A stretch of DNA of 64,000 nucleotides, from positions 15,871,001-15,935,000 of the forward strand of contig CM055876.1 of assembly GCA_029582165.1 (NCBI GenBank), written 5' to 3'. The translations under genes and the position numbers were made by a program. Position 1 is the first letter of the stretch. Each line of letters begins with the position of its first letter. The notes beneath the pieces are model-generated. The model saw nothing but the letters and a program-made list of their open reading frames with translations, did no database searches and was not told the DNA's origin. Below, piece by piece: positions 35,598-47,849 of this stretch. Origin of the DNA: Portulaca oleracea (lineage: Eukaryota > Streptophyta > Magnoliopsida > Caryophyllales > Portulacaceae).

Positions 35598-38500
35598 ATG
35601 AATGTCGTACTAGAGATGCAACAGAAGAAGGCCTTGGAAGAGACTACGAGGCAAGTAAAGGCAGCTCAAGAGGTACCTATGCTTATTCCGGATGTCCGAG
35701 TTCTTGTATGTGATTTTTGTGGAGGGCCACATTCTTTGCAACGGTGTGAGGAGTATCAAGCCGAGCAAGTCCAAGCTATCTATCCTAACAATAACCTGTC
35801 CTATTCCACACATAACCCTATTTGTCCTCGTGGAAATTATGCCTATAACCAACAAGCTCCACAAAACCAAAACCCACCCCCCGGTTTCCAAAACCAAAAC
35901 CGCCGCCAATATCAACAAAACCCTCACCATGGTCAAACTTCCCAAACACCCAAACCACCACAACAAGAATTTTCCATCGAGCAAATTTTACAAAAGATCT
36001 CTTTAACTCAAGATAGAGACCAAGCACGTATTAAAAATCTTGAGTTACAATTTGCTCAAATGTCGCAACAATCTAAGCCTATCCAATCCCTTCCTAGCCA
36101 ACCCCAACCAAACCCTAAAGGGCAGTTGAATGCTATAACATTGAGGAGTGGTAGGGAGGTTGAAGGCCCTAAGTTGGTGGAGGAAGATGCTTTGGGAGAA
36201 AAAGAAGGTGATGTGGTGGATGTTATGGAGGAGGAGGATTTGATGGAGAAACAGAAGAGTGAGTTTATTTTGGTTGAGGGAGATGAGGAGGTACATGAGG
36301 AGGACTTGGATGAATCTAGGAAAGGGAAAGGAATAGTAGTAGAAGAGGAGCCGATCCAAGTTAATGAGAAACCAAAGCTACCACCGGTTCCACTTCCCGA
36401 GCGGTTGGCAAAGCCCAAGTCCGATGCGAAGTTTTCAAAGTTCATCGAAATGCTCAAAAAGCTTCAAGTGAACATTCCATTCCTAGATGCTATTTCCGAG
36501 GTTCCATCTTTCAAGAAGCATTTGAAGGAGCTTCTCACTAGTAAAAGGAGAATTCAAGAGAAGTCAACTATCCACTTGATTGCTGATTGTAGTGCTATTA
36601 TTGACAACAAAACTCCGGAGAAGTTAGCTGATCCCGGAAGTTTTTCTATTCCTTGCACCATAGGGGACATGCGGATTGGTCGCGTTCTTTGTGATTTAGG
36701 GGCTAGCGTGAGCGTTATGCCTTATTCTATATGCAAGAGGTTGAATCTCGATGACTTAACTCCTACGACCATCAATCTTCAATTCGTTGATCGCTCCGTG
36801 CGAAGACCCATGGGTATATTGGAAGATATTCCCGTCCAAGTGGGTAGATTTTTGATACCTTGTGATTTCGTGATTTTAGAGATGGAGGAAGACCACAACA
36901 TTCCTATTATTTTGGGAAGGCCATTCCTTGCTACTGCCGGAGTGATAATAGATGTGAAGCATGGTAGTATGTCATTGAATGTTGGTGATGAGAGCATTAT
37001 TTTCAACCTCGAGGGATCCTTGAAAAATCCTTCATATGGGGATTCATGTTATGCTATCAATATGATGGAAATACTAGTTGATGAATATCTTGAAGAATGT
37101 CATCTACTTGAGTCTACTTGCGATGATCCTTTGGAAGCATGTCTACTAGAATCTTTCCAATTTGAGACTGACGGCACCAACATCACGTTTCTCACCAATC
37201 TTCTTGATTCATCACCAACGCATGAGGAGATTATTATTGATGAGCCTCATATTGAGTGTATGGAGATTCAAGAAGTAAACTGCAAGGGTATGTCTTCTTC
37301 CCAAGCTAAATCCTCTACTTCTTCTTTAGAGCTTAAACCTTTACCCCCTTCTTTGCAATACGCTTTCTTGGATGATGAAAAATCTTTGCCTGTTATTGTG
37401 AATGCTAAGCTGCATGATTATGATTTGTGCAAGTCGCTTGATTTGTTGAGAAAGCATAGGGGTGCTTTAGGTTATAAAATTGAGGATTTGAAAGGTTTGT
37501 CCCCCTCTATTTGTATGCATTCCATTGATTTGTTCGAAGATGCAAAACCAACTAAGCAACCGCAACGTAGATTGAATCCTAATATGCAAGATGTGGTTAA
37601 GAAAGAAGTAGTTAAGTTGTTGGCTGCTGGGATCATCTTCCCCATCGCAAATAGCGAATGGGTAAGCCCGGTTCAGTGTGTGCCAAAGAAGGGTGGGATG
37701 ACAGTTGTTGAGAATGAGAAGAAAGAGCTAGTTAGTACCTGAACCGTCACGGGATGGCGGATGTGCATTGACTATCGCCAGTTGAACAAAGTGACTAAGA
37801 AAGACCATTTCCCTCTCCCCTTCATTGACCAAATGTTAGAGAGGTTGGCGGGTCATTCATATTTTTGCTTTTTAGATGGGTACTCAGGTTTTTTTCAAAT
37901 TCCAATCCATTCCGCGCATCAAGAAAAAACTACTTTCACTTGCCCATATGGTACATTTGCTTATAGACGTATGCCTTTTGGTTTGTGTAATGCACCGGGA
38001 ACATTTCAACGATGCATGATGGCCATTTTTAGTGACTTCATTGAGCAATGTATGGAAGTTTTTATGGATGATTTTTCTATCTATGGTAATACCTTTGATG
38101 ATTGTTTGGCTAACTTAGAGAAAGTTCTTATTCGTTGTGAGGAAGTCGACTTAGTTTTGAACTGGGAGAAATGCCATTTCATGGTAGAAGAAGGTATTGT
38201 TTAGGGGCACTTAATTTCTTCGAGGGGCATCGAAGTTGACAAGGCAAAAGTTGAAGTGATAGAGCGCCTACCACCCCCGGTTTCTGTTAAAGGGGTGTGT
38301 AGTTTCCTTGGCCATGCCGGCTTTTACCGCCGGTTCGTTAAGGATTTTTCTAAAATCGCTCGTCCTTTAATTGATCTCTTGTGTAAGGATGCCCCATTCT
38401 CCTTTACTGATGAATGTCTCGAGTCCTTTTTCAGGTTGAAGCAAGCTTTGATATTCGCGCCGGTTGTCCAACCTCCGGATTGGACATTGCCTTTCGAGAT

Positions 38501-40215
38501 TATGACCGATGCTAGCGATTTCGCAATTGGAGCATGTTTGGCTCAAACCAAAGAGAGGAAGTCGCGGGTCATCTACTATGCAAGCCATGCGCTTGATAGC
38601 GCACAGAAAAATTATACGACCATGAAAAACGAGCTCTTGGCCATTATCTTTGCTCTAAACAAATTTCGGCAATACCTCATGTTCTCCAAGGTTATTGTGT
38701 ACACGGATCATGCCGCAATCAAGTTCTTAATGGGGAAGAAAGAAACGAAGCCAAGAATCATTCGTTGGGTCTTGCTTATGCAAGAGTTCGACTTGGAGAT
38801 TCGTGACAAGGCCGGGACTAAGAATGTTATAGCCGACCACCTGTCGAGGATCCTTGTTGATTTGGATGATACTCAACCCATTATGGACTCTTTTCCGGAT
38901 GAACACCTTATGTCTGTCAAGCATTCTCACCCATGGTACGCCAATATCATCAACTACTTGTCTAGTGACGTGATTCCTCAAAATTTGACCCCGCATCAAA
39001 AGAAAAAGTTCTTTCATGACGTGAAACATTTCTTTTGGGACGATCCATTCTTGTTTCATTTATGCAATGACGGAATGTATAGAAGATGCTTACCCGAGAG
39101 TGAAGTGAAGTCCGTGTTGACACATTGCCATGAGTTCCCGGTTGGAGGTCATGGTGGATCTCAAAAGACGGCCGCGAGAGTCCTACAAGCCGGTTGTTGG
39201 TGGCCGACCCTCTTTCGAGATGCTCACCTTCATGTCAAGTCATGCGATAAATTCCTACGGTCCGGAAATATTTCCCGGAAAAATGAGATGCCACTGAATT
39301 TCATTCTCGAGGTAGAGGTTTTCGATGTGTGGGGATTGGATTTTATGGGTCCCTTCCTGTCATCCAAGGGTCATCAATACATTCTTGTGGCGGTAGACTA
39401 TGTATCGAAATGGGTTGAAGCGATCCCATACGTGAGATGCGATGGCAAATCTGTGTCAAGGTTTTTAAAAAGATTTTATTCCCAAGATTCGGTATTCCGA
39501 GGGTTATTATTAGCGACAATGAATCTCATTTTATTGAGAAGAGGTTTGAGTCCCTCTTAGCGAAGTATGGTATCAATCACAAAAGAGGACTCCCCTATCA
39601 CCCTCAAACGCAAGGGCAAGTAGAGATTTCAAATCGTGCTATCAAGGAGATTTTGGAGAAGACGGTTAGTTCCTCACGAAGGGATTGGGTGGAGAAATTA
39701 GATGATGTCTTGTGGGCATATCGCACTGCCTTCAAAACGCCGATTGGGACTACTCCGTACCGTCTTGTCTATGGGAAAGCATGCCATTTTCCCGTAGAAC
39801 TTGAACACAAGACGATGTGGGCGATCAAGAAAATGAATTATGATCTCAGGGCGGTCGGGGCAAGTCGTTTATTCCAATTGGAGGAGCTTGAGGAGCTACG
39901 ACGTCATTCCTATGAAAATAATAAGATCTACAAAAAGCGAAAGCATGTCACGACAAGAGATTGAACCATCGCGAGTTTGTGGTGGGTGATAGAGTCCTTA
40001 TCTTCAATTCGAGGCTCAAACTATTTTCCGGGAAGCTGAGATCAAGGTGGTCCGGGCCCTTTGAAATCGTAAGGATCCTTCCCGCTGGGGTTGTTGAATT
40101 TAAAAATGCAAAGGGGGATTGCTTCAAAGTCATTTCATCCAAGATCAAGCCATATATTATGGGAGAGGAGTATGCGGGGACGGTAGTGGTGTTCCTCGCC
40201 GACATTGAAAGTTGA
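35598..40215 (+). pseudogene. Athila-1 pol: zinc knuckle, protease, reverse transcriptase, RNase H, integrase
   Basis: A 714-codon open stretch (35598-37742) holds the knuckle CDFCGGPHSLQRC, an acidic spacer and the protease motif LCDLGASVSVMP. After a TGA at 37740 the same frame gives reverse transcriptase with the catalytic FMDD (VFMDDFS, near 38060). A TAG at 38202 is followed by RNase H ([24 protein letters not shown]) and the integrase zinc region, whose last Cys is replaced (CDKF). The integrase core has LDFMGP and, after a frameshift near 39460, ISDNESHF and a Glu in NRAIKEILE. The tail shifts frame again near 39960 and stops at 40215. Only two stops and two frameshifts separate it from a full pol. 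Confidence 0.9.
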
Positions 40216-41214
40216 AAGAATGGTTTAGGTCGAGTTGGGACCTAAAACAAGCAACCGGGAGATTCTAGGGGTTTGTGTCCGAGCTCATTTCTCTTTCCTG
40301 TTTAAGAAAAAGCAAAAGCAAAAGCAAAAAGAAAGAAAATGAAAGCAAAGCTTAATAACCTGATTAAGTGGGGCGTGTCGGCTTTACGACAGCAACGATC
40401 ATACACTTAGCCAACCTACACGGGCCCGGTATTAGCAGTACGACGCTATTACCCCTTAAGCTCCTCCTATATCGAATTTTCGACGGAGGTGTGTATGGAA
40501 AAGACTGTGTTGGGAGGGTAAACCTCGAATTATGGGTCGTCTAATTCCCGAAAGTAAGGCTAATACCAACCTTTAAAAAGCAAAAGAGAAAAAAAAAAGA
40601 AAGAGAATTTTGTTGGGATTACCCAACCCTAAAAAGAAAGGTTTAAGCGTTAATAAAGTGAGGGGCCTCTCCTTGCATCACCTACGACCCTCATCAAGCT
40701 AAGGGCGACCACATGCGGGGAAGGGCAACTCTTTTCTTTTCCTTGTTCGTTTCGTTTGTTTTGGAGCTCGGGCACGAGTCTTTGGAGTCTATCGGAATCG
40801 GTTAGAACCCACTAGCACTTATGCACATGGGGTTTTGCTTGGCATTAGGTGTAGGACATCGAAAATCTTAAAGAATGATTTTGGCTTGGGTTAGGTGTTC
40901 GTGAAGTGCTCATAACGGTTCCTTTTGGAGGTTTAATAACGTTTTCCTAATTTAGATTTCGAGATCCTTTGAAACGAAGCTTTTGTTCTTCTTTTCTTTT
41001 GTTTTCGTTGGTTTTGTTTTCACTTTCCCTCTCTCCTTTTTCTTTGGCTTTTTTGGGTGTAGCCGCTACAAACCCTCACGAGTCCATCTCGTCCACCCGG
41101 GCTGTCGGGGGGTTCAAAGAGCTTGGTACATACGCTAAATGCACTCGTTTCTCTCCCACGACAGAGGAGTTTATGTTAGTTTTAGGTAGTTTTTGTCTTG
41201 TTTTGCTCGGGACG
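40216..41214 (+). other. Athila-1 3' untranslated region with conserved blocks
   Basis: No envelope-like coding sequence. It holds an AAAGC-rich stretch (40308-40350) and two blocks shared with Athila-2: about 40494-40585 (TGTGTTGGGAGGGTA, TAATTCCCGAAA) and about 41049-41150 (CTCGTCCACCCGGG, TGTCGGGGGGTT). Confidence 0.7.
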
Positions 41215-41215
41215 A

Positions 41216-41237
41216 GCAAAAGTTTAAGTGTGGGGGG
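41216..41237 (+). promoter_or_regulatory. Polypurine tract of Athila-1
   Basis: AAGTTTAAGTGTGGGGGG directly precedes the 3' LTR, the usual plus-strand primer of Athila/Tat elements. Confidence 0.85.
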
Positions 41238-42985
41238 TGTTTAGACCCAATTTTGTGTCTAAATAGTGCCTTAATTCTTAGGATTTTGACTTGTTTCGTA
41301 GTTTAATTTCATAGTTTTTAATACGTTTTTGGTTATTTTGTAGATTTTGGAGTCTTTACTCAAAACATAGTAAAAAGAGCCATTTTACAGCTATTTTGGG
41401 AATCCTGAGATTTTCCGGGTCTTGACCGAGTCAAGGGCGAAGAAATTAAAAAGGTCGGACATATCGAGAGGCTCAAAAGTAAAAGTTTTGCTGAGTTTTG
41501 CCATGGTAGCCCCCGCCACCCTCTTTGTAGCGGGTGCTACCCCTTCTCCTCCACTCGTCGTTACACGCACCTAGGCGTAGTCCCCATCACCCTCTACGTA
41601 GCGGGCGCTACGACCAGAGCTTCAGCTTGACCGGGCAAGACCGTACCTACGGTCCTGAGGACCGCACCCGCGGTGGTGCCAAGGTGTGTGCAGGAAGTGA
41701 AGTACCCGAGCAAGACCGTACCTACAGTCTTGGGAGACCGCACCTGCGGTGTTGCAAAGGAGAGAAGAATCGCCTAGCCTGATTCGCTTGACCGCACCTA
41801 CGGTCCAGATACATCGTGCCTACGGTGTTGCGAAGGAGAGAAAATCGCCCACTTCGCTTCACAGGACCGTAGCTACGGTCCCATGGACCGTACTTACGGT
41901 CCCCTGCAGTTCGCGCAATTCTGTTGGGTGAAGTGTTGCGTTTTGAGTAACCTTTTTGGCTTGTATATATTGCTACATGGACGATTAGTATAGGGAGGCA
42001 ATCTTAATTCCATCTTAGTTTTTATCTTATCATATTAGCAACATTTTAGCCTTCAATTAGAGAGAGTTCCTAGTGATTAGTGAGTGATTACACTTGGATT
42101 ATTGCTTTTGCACTGGATTTTATTGGAATTCTATTGAAGTTTTGATGATTTATCTTATTTTGGAGCATTGGATTCTTATTATTCTGGAGCATCTTTCCAT
42201 TGGCATCAAATTAATGAGCATTTCTTAACTCTTACTCTCTTTAGTTCATCCATTTACTCTTTAATCTCTGTTTTTGTTATAGATTGCTTAGTGTTTGTTG
42301 ATTGTTGCTATTGTTGCTTTGATTATCTAGATGCTCTGTTTTAAGCATGGATGATGTTATCATTGTTGTTAGAATGTTAGTTAAGATGATAAGAGGCTAG
42401 AACCCTTATGGGTTTGGGAGAAACTAAGGATGTGAATGGTTTATTTGGATTGGGTTAGCAATTTTAGGAGGTAATTTGTAGTGAAATCAATTTCCTATTC
42501 CTATTCTTCCCTCAAGTAGTATGTATTTGGGTATGAAAGACCCCGAATACCTCCAACACTTGAGTTGGAAGGTGAAATTGGGATAGTTAGTATTCTATTC
42601 ACGAAAGTGAATAGAAGCTAATTAGAGAGTCTCGTTTCTTTAACCCTCGGGGTCCGTGGTGGGCTTGTAGGAAGTTAATCCGGATTATCCTTGAAGGAGG
42701 AAATCCGGTGGGTTTATTCTAACGGGATTGTCACTTGACTCTATTATTCTGTTGCTTTCTAATTGCAAAACCCTCGTCCTTATTACCGTTTGCGTCCCGA
42801 AATCTCCCGACACCCATTGTTTCCTATATTTGACTGAACCATAGTTGTGTTTGCTCTGTTCGTCACCAAAATCCCTCTTGTTATCTTGTGATCCTAAACC
42901 TCACCTAGAGTCAATTAGTCCTAGCCAAGGCCCCTAGCTCCCTGAGAAGAACGATACAAAATCGGGGTACAAAAACCACGTTACA
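41238..42985 (+). repeat. 3' LTR of Athila-1
   Basis: 1,748 bp, same length as the 5' LTR, with the palindrome array at about 41506-41906. Ends GTTACA before the ATAAT target copy. Confidence 0.93.
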
Positions 42986-43371
42986 ATAATATGATAATTT
43001 GAGACGTTCAACTTTGATTAACATAAAAATCGTAGTTATTTGTTAGGTTAATTAAGCATTGAAAGTGAGGTAGAGTTCTTGTGATTGTCGATTCTTGATT
43101 CGATTGAGAGAATAATTGCACAAACTAGGTTTTAATAATCAAATCGTTGCTAGGAAAGCAAATCCCAGGAAGTTTCTCCCCATTGTTTAAACCTTTAAAT
43201 TGTTTTCTTGTTTTTTTTTTAGTTAGGATTAGTTTACTAAAAGCAAACAAAATCCAAAACCTGATTACTTAGCAATCAAATAGACGGCTAGTTCATTGCG
43301 TTGCTAGATTGAGTCCCTGTGGGATCGACCTTGACGTGCTACAATGAACCCGTGCGCTTGCGGTCCTGTCA
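42986..43371 (+). repeat. Solo LTR, right part
   Basis: Contains the LTR-end type sequence GTCCCTGTGGGATCGACC and CGTGCGCTTGCGG, and ends TGTCA at 43371, followed by the target copy CTTGG (43372-43376) that matches 31974-31978. Confidence 0.8.
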
Positions 43372-45790
43372 CTTGGTTCATGGAGTTTGTAACCCTTGGG
43401 TTGACCGTACTAACCACTTCTTCCACCCCCTCTACCCCCTTTGAATTAAACAACTGTTCATAAAAACTCAAGACTTCCTCCACGATATGGGCCTCTTCCT
43501 CGGCCGAGGACCCATCTAGTCTCCTTAACCTTTCAATATGGTTAGTCTGCCTTCTGGATGAGGCTTTGAGGTGGAACCACTTTGAGTTCTTATCCCCATG
43601 CTGAAGGGAAAAGGCCTTGGCCCGTTGGGCCCTTAACGTTTCCTCCTTATTCCTCCATTTTGTAATGTCCTTCAACAGTCCTCTATGCTGTACAATGTCC
43701 TTCTCCCCCTTTATCTGCTGGTTTACATTTTTGATATTTGTCCCCACTTCACCCACTTCCTCCTTATTCCACTTTGTTAGTATTGTAATGGTTGCATTCA
43801 TTTTTATTATTCAAATTCTCCCACGAGTTTGCATGCGATACCTCATCCCATGCTTGCTTAATAATATGTAAGCATTGCTCCTCTTGGAGCCAAAAATTTT
43901 CAAACCGGAACCTCTTCATTTTCCCCAGACCACCCTCCATAGGCTTCTTCAGTATGAGATGAATGGGTAGGTGGTCAGATATTCTCTTATCTAGGTGAAT
44001 TATCTCCGCCATGGGGAATAATAGTGTCCACTCCACTGTTGTCACGTAACGATTATAGTTATTAAAATCTCGATCCTGATTTATGATCCTACGATTTTAT
44101 GGTCCAAAATCGTCGATACGATTCTACTATTTACACACGATCCATGATCCTACCTGGGCTAAATTCTGATCCTAACTTCCCCATAATTTCGAGTTAGGAT
44201 CCCGATTTTAACAACCTTGGTAACGATCTAGTCTTTCCACCATAATTTCTCCCTCCTGTCTTCTATTTTCCTATGTAAAGTTGTATGTTGAGAAATTGAT
44301 ATCATACAGACCACGTTCTTCAAATGCCACATAGAACGCATCCAACATTGATTGACTCTTCATGGGACCCCTTTTTTTCTCATAGTTGTATAATATCTCA
44401 TTTATATCTCCTCCTATCATCACGAGAAATCACTGTGAGATTTCATCTCCCTCAACTTATCATAGGTTCTCAACTTGTTGTTTGTTTCATCCCACCAGTA
44501 TATTCCAGTGAAACGCCAAGTAGCTGTCAGCCATCCACCCAGCCACATGAACATTAATGTGATGCGAGGACATAGATTGCTGCTCCACCCGAATGGCTTC
44601 CCTCCACATAAGGGCAAGGCCTCTTGACTGCCCGATACAGTTCACAAAACCTCCATTAAAGCCCTCTAACCATCTTTTTATGGATTCCATCTCCTTACTT
44701 GACCTCTAGTTTAGGATAAAAAACAAGTCTGGTGACATCCTTCGGATGAGGGCCCGAGGTTCTTAACTGAGAGGGGTCACCAAGCCCTCTACAATTGAGA
44801 CATAGGAGACTCATGGCTGTTGAGTTAATGGGTCTAGCCTCGTCCTGACTCTTAAAGATAGCCCTCATCTTCTCCCCCTCCCTCATGTCCCCCTTACTGT
44901 AAACTAGCTTTCACTTGAACACTTCATTCCCTATCACTGCCAAACTCCCTTCGTCGATCATCATATTATTGTTTCACTCCACTAGATCGTTTTGGTTCTT
45001 TACTTGGTCTGCTCCCATACCACTTTTCCCCCGTAAAAGCCAACCTCTGTTTCCCTTTGAAAGCTATGAACAGGTTACGCTTCTCCATAATATTCGCTTT
45101 CACCTTTTTCCTCCTAGTCTTCAAAGGTGATGCCTTTATTTGATTCCCATATTGTATGTCGTCAGGCTGAGTATTGGGATCCACCGTCTTGGAATCATGT
45201 AACATGTGCCCTAGTTTCCTACACCCAAAGCAAAATTCTGGCAGCCGGATATATTTGAATTAAATCTAGATGGACTTACCATCTACCTTGATCATTATTC
45301 CCCACCTTGAGGGTTTGGTTATGTCCACATCTACCCAAAAGCACAAGGATTTATCCGCTCCATACATCGTAGTCTCATCGCACCCAACAAAGGTCCCAAC
45401 TTTATCGCCCATAATCTTTGCAAAGGAGAGGGTTTGCCTAACGGCTGGGACTTCATACGCCTTGATCCAGAATCTTGTTGTGTTGAAAGTAATTTTTGAG
45501 TATTATTCGCTGTCGTCCCACTCTCTCAATAGCAGTAGTTTGTTATCGAATGACCATGGTCCCCACCCTTACGTTAGCCATACGTTGGAGCCCTAACAGG
45601 TTTGTCCACCCCAGCACCAACGTCGCTATAGTTAGGCTCAACCTTCTGTGACCCCACTAACAACCTTCTGAAAGGCACCGCCAGGCACTGCCGCCTCTCG
45701 GGATACCGGAGGCACTGACTCTCACCGCCATCAACCTAGGAAGCTGCCATTTAGGGTTTGGGGGCGCCTAGGGTTTCGGGGGAGAGAAAC
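43372..45790 (-). mobile_element. LINE 2, upstream part: ORF1 and start of ORF2, broken
   Basis: On the minus strand from about 45790: ORF1 pieces (TRFWIKAYEVP-like, KVDGKSI, zinc-knuckle region CFGCRKLGHMLHD with the last Cys lost), then an ORF2 endonuclease beginning MSLLCLNCRGLGDPS near 44813. Further on are LDKRISDHLPIHLILKKP and the region before reverse transcriptase (HGDKNSKWFHLKASSRR, about 43600-43550). It stops at VNPRVTNSMNQ, where the solo LTR cuts it. Many stops and frameshifts. It is related to LINE 1 but clearly diverged. Confidence 0.8.
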
Positions 45791-45851
45791 CTTATTTTAC
45801 TATTTCAATTGAGAGTGGTGAAATTTTATCTTTTTGAGTGACAGTTTAATC

Positions 45852-46073
45852 TAGGGGTGAGCAGAACTGGGATCCTGGTAATTTTTGAAAGTCCCGATCT
45901 TGTTCCCGGTTGTGAACGAGAGTAAATCTTTGCTCCCGCTCTCGGTCCCACCGGAACCGAGAAATTTTTAGTCTCAGTTTCCAAATTTTTTTCACGCATT
46001 ATTTGCTTTATTTCCATAAAAACCAACATAAATTATACAAGTTTTCTCCAATTTCACAAATGTGGGCGCCGGT
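45852..46073. mobile_element. Truncated hAT-like fragment
   Basis: Begins TAGGGGTGAGCAGAACTGGG, a common plant hAT-MITE end, with CCCGGTT/ACCGAGA repeats inward. The other end is missing; Athila-2 starts at 46074. Confidence 0.35.
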
Positions 46074-47601
46074 TATTGAGTCATATTTTATACATAATTT
46101 ATATATGTATTTAGTTTATTATTATACAATTTATTTGACCTAATTATGTTTGATTCGTAAATATTTAGGAAAGTCTCAATTATAAGAAGAGTTAAGAAAA
46201 GATGAAATAAAGGCGCAAAATCAGCACGCCGCAGGAAGACACTGCCAGCGCCTCCATCAGAGAGGAAGAAAAACCAAAACGCTGTCAGCGCCTCCATCAG
46301 AGAGGAAGAAGGACCAAAACGCTGCCAGCGTTTAATAAACGCCACCAGCGTTTTTCTTCAGAAATTCTAGGCGGAGCAGCACAAAACGCTGCCAGCGTCC
46401 CAAAAATGCTGCCAACGTTTTTAAGCGCTGCCAACGTTTGTCGATTTCTCCGCAGCCGCCGTTTCACGCGTAGGGTTTTGAGATTTCTTTCATATTTTCT
46501 TTTATTTATATGGGATATATTTCATTGAGAGGAGGAGATCTACGACAATACCACCCATCTCTTCACCATATCTTCACCACTCATCCATCCTTCATCACCA
46601 CCATCATCGATCATCGTTCATCATCATCGTCCTTCTTCTAATTAGGTGTATTCAATACTTTTATACAATGTTTAATTACTCTATTCTTATTACTTCAATT
46701 TGTATTATGAGTGAGTAGTTTTCATTGTTTGGTGTAGTTTATTGAAATCATGCTAAATTATGTATTTTGAGACAAAGTTTTGATCTTTAGTGTCTAATTA
46801 ATGTTGCCTATGATTTTGTGACAATTTGTGATTATCGTTTACTGCTTTTATATGGAATTAATTAGAATGCATGCTAGTTAGTTCTTTATAGATTCAATTG
46901 ATAGTTATAGTCTCCAGTACTGAAAGCTAGAGTCTTTAACGTTGATATCGCCCTGATTAATCATGGAAGGCTCAAATCTTCTCTTTTAATTAGGAAATTG
47001 TCATAAATCTTTGTTAAATCGATTTGCTGGTAAATTGGTTGCAAGGTGTTAGACGATGCTTTTCTTGTTCTTAATGCTCTAATTTGAATATACTTTAGTG
47101 TTGGTACTAGGGTAGTCATAATTAGTAGGGTTTATATTAGGGTTGGTCCTAAGTAAACTAAAAAGTAAGGAAAAGTAGGGAAAAGCCGCTGGTGGATCTT
47201 TTCTGCGTCTAACTCATAGGAGTATCAATTTGTGTTTCAGTGATAAGTACTAATTTGCATGGTGGAAATAAACTATACCAAATAAATTTATCATATTGCT
47301 ATCCGAATCAATCTCTTGTGTGTGTTTTGATATTCTCGTTTTGCAATTTTAATTCGTCTATTTAAATAGTTAATCTTGAATCCAAAACCCCCCTTCTTTA
47401 CTAAATTGCATTCAATCTTAATTAATAATATATAGTTTAATTTAGATTAATAAGCTAAGTAATTAAAGTGTGAGTTAAATAGGTAAAACTATTCTGAAAT
47501 CAATCTTTCCTTGTTGGATTCGATCCCTACTTTCCTATTTACATTAGTTAGAATAATCATAGTAGTGGTTAAATTTGTAAGCCCTGCGACAAGCTGTTAC
47601 A
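46074..47601 (+). repeat. 5' LTR of Athila-2
   Basis: About 1.53 kb; its first bases are TATTGAGTC rather than TGTTGAGTC. It holds a CGCTGCCAGCG palindrome array at about 46227-46440 and a TATATGGGATATAT promoter-like stretch near 46507-46520. Confidence 0.85.
46227..46440. repeat. CGCTGCCAGCG palindrome array in the Athila-2 5' LTR
   Basis: Repeated AACGCTGCCAGCGTTT-type units (CGCTG-C-CAGCG) alternate with CTCCATCAGAGAGGAAGAA spacers. The 3' LTR has a longer version at about 59265-59528, accounting for part of the LTR length difference. Confidence 0.85.
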
Positions 47602-47606
47602 AATTT

Positions 47607-47627
47607 TGGCGCGGTTGCCGTCGGGGA
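47607..47627 (+). promoter_or_regulatory. Primer binding site of Athila-2
   Basis: TGGCGCGGTTGCCGTCGGGG, a slightly altered version of the Asp-tRNA complement, begins five bases after the 5' LTR. Confidence 0.75.
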
Positions 47628-47849
47628 AATAATTGATCCGTTAGTTTTTACCTATTAAATTTACTACTTTTACTATATTCATTACTTTAGTAATTCGTTT
47701 TTATTTATTCGTACTGTTTTTAGGTAACTTATGAAATTGAGGAACGAAAAAGATATTGAAGACTCCAAAGAAGAAGAGGAACTAAAGCCAGAGATAGTGA
47801 TACAGAAAGTGATTCAGAATCAGTAATTTTTGAGGAAGTTGAGGTAACA

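Larger units (their letters stand above)
32857..42985 (+). mobile_element. Athila-1: complete-length Ty3/gypsy element of the Athila lineage
   Basis: Two 1,748-bp LTRs (32857-34604 and 41238-42985) start TGTTTAGACC and end GTTACA; a perfect 5-bp target duplication ATAAT flanks them (32852-32856 and 42986-42990). It has a tRNA-Asp primer site, gag, protease, reverse transcriptase, RNase H, integrase and a polypurine tract. The pol sequence (FPLPFIDQMLERLAGH, VFMDDFS) matches the Athila type. Few stops and equal LTR lengths suggest a fairly recent insertion. It has about 1 kb of non-coding sequence after pol and no recognisable envelope gene. Confidence 0.95.

Noticed and set aside
35610..36457. 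Several minus-strand frames of 100-130 codons opposite Athila-1 pol
   Set aside because: Low-complexity antisense shadows (Ser/Phe/Leu-rich) of the real pol frame.
40969..41244. 91-codon frame with a signal-peptide-like hydrophobic start after Athila-1 pol, as a possible envelope gene
   Set aside because: It starts without an ATG, is short, and overlaps the conserved non-coding block B and the polypurine tract. No envelope-like features follow.
46227..46440. CRISPR-like repeat-spacer array
   Set aside because: Repeats are palindromic minisatellite units inside an LTR of a plant retrotransposon, with repeated, not unique, spacers.
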